Source: Microvelia longipes
Taxonomy: Eukaryota; Arthropoda; Insecta; Hemiptera; Veliidae
Length of the DNA stretch: 64,000 bases
NCBI GenBank assembly: GCA_018340805.1
Contig: JACMZG010001870.1
Location: forward strand, 17,273,531-17,337,530
Direction of reading: 5' to 3'
A program made the position numbers and the translations under genes. Below the pieces are notes generated by a model. The model had not been told where the DNA came from, ran no database searches, and worked only from the letters and a program-made list of their open reading frames with translations. Positions 55,801 through 64,000 of this stretch are shown in pieces (positions within the stretch are counted from its first letter, which is position 1; every line of letters starts with the position of its first letter).

Positions 55801-57129
55801 GGTGTTAAGTGAAGAGATAAAAACTGTAAATAAGAACTGACCATAATGAAAAAACGGAAATTAGAACCCGCGGGCAAATTCAGCAGTGTTGCCTTTTGTT
55901 CTTGAGAATACCACTTTAATCGTCTAGACTTATCATAATTATAATGAAGGAGAAACTGATTAAAGAATAAATTAAAATTTAATACTTAATTTTTTAATTA
56001 ATTCATCAAAAATCATTGAAAAATGATTATTTGAAGTTATAAAAGTCTTTATTTAGTTGCCTGATCTCGCCGATTCCTTTTCTTATTAAGTATCTAAATC
56101 CATCAAGTCGAAGATACAGTTCGTGAAAAGATTTCAACACAAAATTAAGAAAAAATGCATTCAGTAATTATCAATTGTTAAGATTAACCATTGTTTATTT
56201 TAGGACTTAAGGATGATTTCAAAAACGAATTTTAACTATTTTTATATTATTTTTGTAAATATGTCGGTACAAAAACTTACGTTAGACATATTTAACTTTA
56301 GTCTTGTAATGTTTGTTTTTAAGATTGTTAACTCAAAAGACGTATTATAAGATAATAAATTTGTTTGATTATAAAAACAAAGAAATCTTATTAATATCCT
56401 TTTTCCTAAGAACAAAATGACGTTTGAAAATCAAAGTAAAATAAGATATAAAATAAAACTATTAACAGGATAAAAAAACACAAGTTTAGTTTTTAAACAA
56501 AAAGCCGACTAAATTTTTTTTCAGAAGCTCCAAAGGAACAGGATACTACTAAGGATCATTTTGTTTCTCGAAAGGATCCATCTCTTTAAAATTCTTTTTC
56601 CTCGAGACCGCAAAGATTGGTTTCGTAATATTATTTCGCCTTAGATGGTTTGATCGGATACCCGGGTAGTTTATAAGGTAAGATCATAATATTAATTCGT
56701 GAAAAAAATTTAATACTAAAGACCGGTAGCTAAAGGATCGATATCCTACCTAACTACCTTTATAACGCTTATATAAAGAATTTTTATATTTTAAAAGAAT
56801 ATTAAAAGTGTTCATGAAATATAGTTATCCATTTTTCATCTTCAAGTAATGACTTATCGACATTTTTAAACTTTGTTTTAAACTATTCATTCGTACTTGA
56901 ATTATATCAACTATGAATAGCTTTATCTTAAATTGACGACCAATAGATATCTTATTCATCTTGAAATTAAATGAAAAAAAATAAATTGTGAGAAAGAGGT
57001 CCGCAAAATTTAATGTATAAAAATATGTACAAAAAAGTTTAAAAAATAAATATTTTGACCACCGAAGACACTAACTGTCTGTAAGAGTCTTTGACAAGTT
57101 AGGACAAAAATTAGTTCGAACCCCAAAAA
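55801..57129. other. AT-rich DNA, no gene
   Basis: Nothing recognised on either strand. Confidence 0.5.
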
Positions 57130-57940
57130 TAAAAATAAAATAGAACTAAAGACAAAATAAATTCAAATAAAAACAAGAATAGTACAAAGGACAAAAATAA
57201 GAACAAACACAAACAACAATAGTACAAAGGACAAAAATAAGAACAAACCCGAACAACTATAGTGCAAAGGACAAAAATAAGAACAAACGCAAACACAAAC
57301 AACAATAGTACAAAGGACAAAAATAAGAACAAACCCAAAAACAACAATAGTACAAAGGACAAAAATAAGAACAAACCCAAACACAAACAACTATAGTGCA
57401 AAGGACAAAAATAAGAACAAACCCGAACAACTATAGTGCAAAGGACAAAAATAAGAACAAACCCAAAAACAATAGTACAAAGGACAAAAATAAGAACAAA
57501 CCAAACACAAACAACTATAGTGCACAGGACAAAAATAAGAACAAACATAAACAACAATAGTACAAAAGACAAAAATAAGAACAAACCCAAACACCAACAA
57601 CTAACTGGTAATGAGTGCAAAGACAAAAATAAGACAAACATAAACAACATAGTACAAAGGACAAAAATAAGAACAAACACAAACAACAATAGTACAAAGG
57701 ACAAAAATAAGAACAAACCCAAACACAAACAACTACACAGGACAAAAATAAGAACAAAAAAAACAACAATAGTACAAAGACAAAAATAAGAACAAACCCA
57801 TACACAACAACTAACTGGTAATGAGTGCAAAGGACAAAAATAAACAAACATAAACAACAATAGTACAAAGGACAAAAATAAGAACAACATACAACAATAG
57901 TACAAAAGACAAAATAAGAACAAACCGAAGATACTAACTA
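57130..57940. repeat. Minisatellite, 40-46-bp unit
   Basis: AGTACAAAGGACAAAAATAA followed by GAACAAACCCAAACACAAAC and AACAAT, spaced 40 bp (57181, 57221, 57261) or 46 bp (57307). About 18 units; two longer ones contain ACTAACTGGTAATGAGTGC. One strand is almost free of T. Long minus-strand frames are repeat translation. Confidence 0.92.
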
Positions 57941-58254
57941 AAATAGAAGGACAAATATAAGTATAAACAACTCAAATACACGAATAAGGACAGGGTCGAA
58001 AACAGTCGCGAAAATGGCGCAACTGCAGGGTAATGTGAGAGGGAGGGGTACTGTTAGCTGTAGGGGGCACTCTACTTTGTCGTATAAATATTTTTTACAA
58101 AGAAAATTTAAGAAATCGGGTACCTCAAAAAAATATCTCGGTACTTTTTCTCACAACTTCAGACTCATAATTAGCATAAATAAATAGTATCACTTAGGGC
58201 CCGCTACGCTTTACCTTAGAATTATTAATGATTATAGATTGCTGCTATGTGAAG
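57941..58254. other. Spacer with SINE scrap
   Basis: 58120-58180 (GGGTACCTC ... TCGGTACTTTTTCTCA, ACTTCAGACTC) is similar to the reverse SINE end, with low confidence. No gene. Confidence 0.4.
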
Positions 58255-58690
58255 CAGTGTAGGCCTAAAGCATAAAGCTTAAGTAGCCTACGCCTAAGTA
58301 TAAGTATTAAGCCTAAGTAGTATGTAGGCATAAAGCCTAAGTAGCCAACGCCTAAGTATAAGTATTAAGCCTAAGTGGTATGTAGGCGTAAAGCCTAAGT
58401 AGCCTACGCCTAAGTATAAGTATTAAGCCTAAGTAGTATGTAGGCATAAAGCCTAAGTAGCCAACGCCTAAGTATAAGTATTAAGCCTAAGTAGTATGTA
58501 GGCATAAAGCCTAAGTAGCCTACGCCTAAGTATAAGTATTAAGCCTAAGTAGTATGTAGGCATAAAGCCTAAGTAGCCAACGCCTAAGTATAAGTATTAA
58601 GCCTAAGTAGTATGTAGGCATAAAGCCTAAGTAGCCTACGCCTAAGTATAAGTATTAAGCCTAAGTAGTATGTAGGCATAAAGCCTAAGT
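58255..58690. repeat. Minisatellite, 58-bp unit in alternating pairs
   Basis: TGTAGGCATAAAGCCTAAGT, AGCC(T/A)ACGCC, TAAGTATAAGTATTAAGCC and TAAGTAGTA repeat every 58 bp (for example 58381, 58439, 58497). The middle word alternates GCCTACGCC and GCCAACGCC strictly across seven units, making a 116-bp higher-order unit. Confidence 0.93.
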
Positions 58691-58806
58691 CTATGCATTC
58701 AATGTGATTCAATTAAAAAAACAAGAGGTGACATTCTTGACCCCTTGACCCCTTCTGGTCATACTCAGTGATTCTATAAATGCAGTCATACTAAATGAGT
58801 GCAGAG

Positions 58807-58807
<1 letters not shown>
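58691..58807. other. Short spacer
   Basis: CTTGACCCCTTGACCCCTTC is a small tandem repeat. No gene. Confidence 0.5.

Positions 58808-58866
<59 letters not shown>
58808..58866. repeat. (AT)n microsatellite
   Basis: AT dinucleotides with one AAT break. Confidence 0.95.
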
Positions 58867-59439
58867 GTCCTTTCTTAGAACCAAATATTTATAATTTAAA
58901 TTTAATGCAGTAAAACGTCATCATTCGGGCAGATGTAAACTAACTTTTTCTTATAATTTTGAGGTTGGTACCAATAAATATATTTATTCGTCAATAACTT
59001 ACGAACTAAAAGTTGTATAGCTATAGGATTTCCACTACTTATTTATTTTAAGTTTTAATATCTGACGATATGTGGAACGTCGAAAAATATTCAAAAAATG
59101 TTAAGTTATAGACCGTCATAGTTTTAAAAGGTTATATTTTTGAAATGGCGACCAATATCAGAATTGAATCTAGTAGATTGATTTACCACCTTTTTTAAAG
59201 ATCGAGGGCATAAACTAGAGCATTAGACCACTCAGGTGGGTCCTTAATGCAATCCCGAATTAACCACCAATAGATAAACGAACGTCGAAAACCAGTTGAA
59301 AAATTAAAATTTATAGGCTGTTCAAATGTCAAAATGAAATAGCCAATATTTTCAAAATGGCGACCAATATCTAAATGAAATTTTGTGGATCGATTTACCA
59401 TCTAGAGATGTACATGTGTGTCAAATGTCAATTTGATCA
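58867..59439. other. Intergenic DNA with a 212-bp spaced direct repeat
   Basis: ATGGCGACCAATATC ... GAAT ... GATTTACCA occurs at about 59144-59190 and 59356-59401. No gene; the minus-strand 68-codon frame there has no motif. Confidence 0.5.
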
Positions 59440-59800
59440 GTAAAATTTATCTATTATTTTTTACAATTATTGATGACTCAGCGAAATAGGTTATTGTAGT
59501 CTGAAAAATGTCATCCATCTTCTGGGCAGCACAACTAAGACCTAAAGTGTGATGTATGCGCCAAGTTTCTCTTGCATGAACACAGCGAGAGTTATGCGTG
59601 ACACAGATAGACACACATATGTGGAAATGTGTGACAGACAGACACACATATGTGAAACACACACATATGTATGTTTCAACACAATCAGCATGATGAAACT
59701 ACTCACAAAGTCATGAAAATACCTGAAACGAATAATTATGATGAAACATCGGTTCGGATTTTTAAGGTGAACACAATACTTTTCCTACCTAAGGTAGTTG
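59440..59800 (-). repeat. Dispersed repeat family D (reverse copy)
   Basis: TTGATGACTCAGCGAAAT, and near the end TCGGATTTTTAAGGTGAAC and CACAATACTTTTCCTACC, match the family in reverse. A small (CACATATGTG)n-type cluster lies inside at 59610-59670. Confidence 0.6.
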
Positions 59801-60487
59801 TTGAGGAAAAATAAAAACAAAAAGACAGAGACTGGAATTAGTTCAGAGGAAAAAAATAAGTTCAAACTATCAAACCTGACGACTCAATAGGTTAGAATCA
59901 ATAGAAACAAAAACACACTACATTAACATTATATAAAACAATTACACAATGACAATTAGTTAGAATATTAGGTTAGTAGTAGTCAGTTTGTCATCAATAA
60001 CTGACAGTTTACATTTCTTAGTATGGATTAATCTTTGATATTAATGGATCGAATATCTAAAAGTTAAATCGACTAATTTGTAAGTACTATAATACTTACA
60101 TTTAATACAATATAAAGGTTATCTTATAACTTATAAATGATTTAGCAGTAAACACGTTCTCTATTATACACTTAGTTATTACGTCCAGAGCTTTATAATA
60201 AAAATCCCTTTTGCTTATTATAAATTGGAATAAATTAATCAACAAGTCGAAAGTTAGTATAGAGATAATGGAAAATAATAAAATAAAAAGAAGAAAATAA
60301 ATTAGAATGATTAAGAGCGGTAGCTGGATCGTGAGACGAAGGTTCTGCTACTACATAGTCAGCAGTCTTTACATTTTTAATATAATGGTCTGGCGGTGAA
60401 TAAGTTATTAGGTTCGATTATGATCGGGCCTGGCTGCCCATGAAGCCTTCTTCGACTTAATATAAATGAGATCTATTTAATACTTGA
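59801..60487. other. AT-rich DNA, no gene
   Basis: Nothing recognised. Its end holds a perfect inverted repeat TTTAATACTT gacg AAGTATTAAA at about 60477-60500. Confidence 0.45.
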
Positions 60488-60697
60488 CGAAGTATTAAAG
60501 TCCTGCCAAGAAAAGAAGATATTGAAGACAGTGATGAGATGAGGTTTCTCACGGTGGCAACCAGGATGCTGACGCCTCATTTGTCCCGTCTTGAACAAGA
60601 TGCCGCACCCATCAACCGATATACATCATATGAATTCTCTTATATCTTCGCTCGATTTCTCAATTATCAACCTCCAATTTATCTTGGAGTAAAATAA
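60488..60697 (+). CDS. Possible orphan coding exon or gene remnant, unknown
   Basis: A frame of 69 codons follows a TGA at 60485-60487 and ends in TAA at 60695-60697. It includes a charged stretch (LPRKEDIEDSDEMRFLTVA) and TPHLSRLEQDAAPINRYTSY, with a balanced amino-acid make-up that stands out from AT-driven frames nearby. The first ATG is at 60539. I recognise no family. The upstream edge overlaps an inverted repeat, which argues against it. It may be chance, an exon, or part of an unknown element. Confidence 0.25.
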   Translation, partial: RSIKVLPRKEDIEDSDEMRFLTVATRMLTPHLSRLEQDAAPINRYTSYEFSYIFARFLNYQPPIYLGVK

Positions 60698-61364
60698 TTT
60701 TTTAAGGGGCTTCCGAAAATTTAAGATACTCCGACTCGATCAGGAGAAGCTTCCGAACCTTATAAACTTGCCGTCTTAACTAAACCGATCTATAAGTTAG
60801 ATTAGGTAGCTCATATACTTTATTTGAAAAGTATTTTTTTTAACTTGGTAGCTAAACCAAAAGCATGTTAAACGTTTACAAGAAACTCCGAACGTATAAA
60901 AAATTATAAACGTGGTATATTATCTTTATTTTTATAAAATATCGAAAACACGTAACGCTTTTAAACAAATAGCTTCAGCTACTTTTAAAGTATAGAGTGT
61001 AAAAGGATCAAAATCTTAAAACCTTGTTTTAAGGTAGTCAAATAGGTAACCTGATCGATACAACACCCTTGTAAGTTTTGATTTTTTTAAATATATCATA
61101 TAATACTGTACCTAAAAGGGTTTAAAAAATTCCGAAACAATTCCAGGCATTTATAAAGCACCCTCTACTTCAGAAATGGTTTTGGGGTTAGAAGTGGTTT
61201 GGGTTAATCTCATCCTCGCTAAAGGGATATCAGTTTCATATCAACGACACATAAAGGGATACTTAAAGAATTGGATATTAGAAATAGAAGACAACGTTGA
61301 AATTAAAGAGTAAAATAAAGTTATATTATAGAAGTGACAGACACATTTTAAAGAAGTGAAAGTA
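60698..61364. other. AT-rich DNA, no gene
   Basis: Nothing recognised. Confidence 0.45.
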
Positions 61365-61455
61365 ATGTAATTGTGTGAGAATCAAATATGAGATGTAGCA
61401 GTTCCTAGATGTAGCATCTTTCATGTTACATTCTAGGTGTCTCTCGCACAATTCT
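61365..61455 (+). repeat. Fragment of foldback family
   Basis: CCTAGATGTAGCAT and AGGTGTCTCTCGCACAATT match the right end of 34181-34292. Confidence 0.6.
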
Positions 61456-61599
61456 ACTCCAAGGGCGGATTGGCCCCTGAGGGCGGCAATCCTCCTTGGG
61501 GCCCTCAGCCAAGGAGAAAGCCAAAGAAAAAACAACGAAAATTAAAACAAATAAACAAGATAAAGCTGCATAAAAGGATCTAAATATTAATTAATTAAA
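61456..61599. other. GC-rich islet and AT flank
   Basis: AAGGGCGGATTGGCCCCTGA and CTTGGGGCCCTCAGCC form an inverted, GC-rich patch, possibly the end of the neighbouring repeat E. Confidence 0.4.
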
Positions 61600-62190
61600 A
61601 ATATATTATAAATTTAGATCTTTATGGTCCCTATTCACTATACCTAAACGTTTAAGGGCTCTAGGAAGAAGACTAAAGCCAATGATTGTTCTTATTCTTG
61701 GTTAGGCAGCAGAAAAGAGTTTTAGCGATTGATGTTTTCAAATACTTAAAATATTTTCAATTGTCTATTTTAATCTAAGTCCTTTAAGGCCCCTATTCTT
61801 TATACCTGGACCTTTAAAGGTCCCATAAGGAAGACTAGGCCCACAAGGGGCCCTTTACATACTTGATCATGGCCCTGAAGCAGCAGAAAAGGGCCCTAGC
61901 GGTTAAACATTAAATAGTTTAAACAAGCATTACTTTTAAATGAATAAACTTAAGTACATTTATTTGTTACTTAAGTTTATTTTTATTTATTTAAATAGAA
62001 TAATTTCATTTGATTTAATTTTATTAAATTAAAATTAAATAAATACAATTAAGCTTGCTATAATCATTAATACTACTCTAGTTAAAAGTAGACCCTCTAA
62101 TAAAGAAACACCCCCCTTTCTATAGGGTGCCTTGAGATATAGGATTGGGCCCTTTTTGGCCTAACTCTTCTTGCGCTTTTTTGCCTCAGT
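61600..62190 (-). repeat. Dispersed repeat family E (reverse copy)
   Basis: In reverse complement it begins AGTTAGGCCAAAAAGGGCCC and contains ACTTTTAACTAGAGTAGT and two subunits with CCCTTTTCTGCTGCTTCAGG and CTTTTCTGCTGCC about 180 bp apart, as in 39050-39770. Confidence 0.62.
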
Positions 62191-62312
62191 CCGCCACAGA
62201 CTCTAACTAAAATAAATTAATAAAGTAAGATGATGAACAAATCATGACAAATCATCAGTGGAAAGACAGATATTATCACATTATTTGTAATATTGGTCTC
62301 CATAATTGAATA

Positions 62313-62780
62313 TTCCATCAGAAATTGGGCACAAATGAGACACCAAGTAATATTAATTTTTATTGCGATATTTCGCTCTAAACACAGAGCATTATCAAGC
62401 AAACATCTAAAAAAGAAAATTAACTAAATTACCTACTTGAATGTACAATATTAGGTTATAGAAAGAATAATAAAAAACTAAAATTGTCATGCTGGAAAAG
62501 AACTAAAACCTCACTAGTTACATATAAAATAAAATAAAAAGAAAAATTGTAAAGAGGGGCAAAATAAAATAAAAAAGAAGAAATACTCAAACGTAAAACA
62601 ATCGATAAAAGGGGATTAAACTTACATGCTCTAAAGTGAAAATCACAATGAATCAGTGAAAAAATTAATGAACATAATGCTCATACATAATTAATGACAA
62701 TGCTGTGTGTTTAGAGCGAAATATCGCAATAAATAATTAATATTACCTGTTGTCTCATTTGTGCCCAATTTCTGATGGAA
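62313..62780. repeat. Inverted pair of Penelope-like 3' ends with hammerhead-like core
   Basis: Arms 62313-62400 and 62697-62780 are inverted copies (TTTAGAGCGAAATATCGCAA, TAAT, TGTCTCATTTGTGCCCAATT, CTGATGGAA), both pointing outward. On the minus strand the left arm reads TTGATAAT, GCTCT gtgttt AGAGC, GAAA: a five-pair stem between a TGATRA-like word and GAAA, as in a hammerhead core. The 300-bp centre is AT-rich with no gene. Confidence 0.62.
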
Positions 62781-64000
62781 CAAACATTATTAATTTATAT
62801 TAATAATATTCAGCTTATTCAACATCATAGTATATCGGATAGTTGTTATAGGAATAGTTGTTAGATATGAGATTTACTCATATCAAACATTGATTGTTAG
62901 AAAATCCATTTTATAAAGTATAAGAGTATTTCAGTTTCTTTCAGTTGACATGTTATATTTCTTGTTATATTTGACGCATCTTATTATTATGTTAATAATT
63001 TAATGGAAATAAAGAATATATATATATTTTTGTATTCTTCCTTTCCTCAATTCATGATCACATTTTTATTACATCAATTTTCTTTTGAAAATTCGATGAA
63101 ATGTTTACCAAACCACTTGAACATCCTCACGACTCCCACTCTACCACGAACCACCGGTTCCAATAGCAAATAACGACTAAAACTATTCTACAGTAATGAA
63201 ACTATGGTGGACACACTTAAGCCATAGATTACCACCTCTAAAAACGAATGCGAATCCAAATGACTAATACAATTTAATCATGCATTTGTTTAACTATAAT
63301 TTGACAAGCATGATTTAATTTTAATAAATTAATAATTTATTCATTTAATTTAAATAAGGCCTTTTAATTAATTTAAAGAAGTAAAGTTTATAAAGCAATA
63401 AGCTATTAACCAAGATAGAAAAAATATTAATACCAAAATACCGTTATTAAATTTAAATGCGCGAGTTCAAACTACTTTTTTTCAAACATATGCACTTTTT
63501 TCCATCTACGTATGGTAATATTTTAACAAAATATGTAAAAATATTTTATTCATAAGCAGTATAGTATAGTAATATCCTTAATTAAATCTATTTTTTAAAC
63601 TTTTCCCAACTTTGAACATCATTAAAGAAAACAAACACATTTTAAATGTTTCAAGCCTAAAAAGTTTAACTTCAAATTAGGTATAGAATAAAATATAAGT
63701 CCCAAAAATCCATCTTTTTTTATGTCAACGAAATACAAGTATTATGACAGTTGTAGAAGAAAAGGAAACAAGGAATAAAAGGAGTTTCAGTTTGTCGGTC
63801 GGAAGCCACGACTTGGAAGTTTAGAAGTTTTAGAAGTTCAGAGACAACAACAGGCTTTTTATTGTTGTCACCTTTACTCATGAGAAGGCTCCTTAAAAAC
63901 ACATTTACATGACAAGAAAGTTTATTTATCTTTTGACTCTTTTCTACACCTTTTATTTGAGTCTTTTTTTCGACAAATACTTTTTTTTAAGTGTTTAGAT
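62781..64000. other. AT-rich DNA, no gene
   Basis: No frame with motifs, no RNA gene and no recognised repeat. Short TAATTTAA-type simple sequence at 63300-63380. Confidence 0.5.

Noticed and set aside
57111..57923. 270-codon minus-strand frame rich in Phe, Leu, Val and Cys (membrane-like)
   Set aside because: It is the translation of the 40-46-bp minisatellite. Parallel frames are open in other phases and on the other strand, and there is no start context or domain.
60400..60440. tRNA-like B box near GGTTCGATTATG
   Set aside because: The word departs from the GGTTCGANTCC consensus and no cloverleaf can be drawn around it.

Overview
The window is AT-rich animal nuclear DNA, most likely from an arthropod. 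It holds a metazoan-type BEL/Pao LTR retrotransposon, fragments of Jockey/CR1-like and RTE-like LINEs, short repeats of Penelope-like type, foldback MITEs, (AT)n microsatellites and minisatellites. I could not identify a host protein-coding gene, rRNA or tRNA. Almost everything recognisable is mobile or repetitive DNA.

Region 1-29,160 is dominated by one BEL/Pao family, always on the minus strand (the element's 5' end is at the higher coordinate). Order within the element: LTR of about 595 bp, leader with a tRNA-primer-like site, gag (DUF1759-like plus zinc knuckles), DUF1758-like aspartic protease, reverse transcriptase, RNase H / Pao-type A17 region, integrase with HHCC and DDE motifs, DUF5641-like C-terminus, polypurine tract, LTR. 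Element 1 (3236-10133) is full length but full of frameshifts. Its 3' LTR is also the 5' LTR of a further gag fragment (element 0, 1722-2723). Element 2 (20617-26251) lacks its 3' end and stops at a single N. Element 3 (15087-20445) lacks its 5' end. Frames are broken mostly by one-base indels, many in homopolymers, so none is an intact coding unit as written.

Element 1 plus about 2.9 kb of right flank (about 4,800-13,043) is collinear with element 2 plus the same flank (20,617-29,160). The same insertion site therefore occurs twice, and the copies are bounded by an N gap (13,044-13,978) and a lone N (20,616). A collapsed or duplicated haplotype in the assembly is the simplest reading; a true segmental duplication is the alternative.

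Region 29,160-64,000 is a mosaic without genes: minisatellites with 41, 56, 40-46 and 58 bp units; a SINE-like family whose head resembles the internal promoter of 5S rRNA; LINE remnants (one 5'-truncated insertion with a 16-bp target-site duplication); long foldback elements; head-to-head inverted pairs of Penelope-like 3' ends; and several dispersed families I cannot name. The most interesting items are the 5S-like SINE family, the inverted pairs with hammerhead-like cores, two hairpins with a shared loop and different but paired stems, and the duplicated insertion locus.
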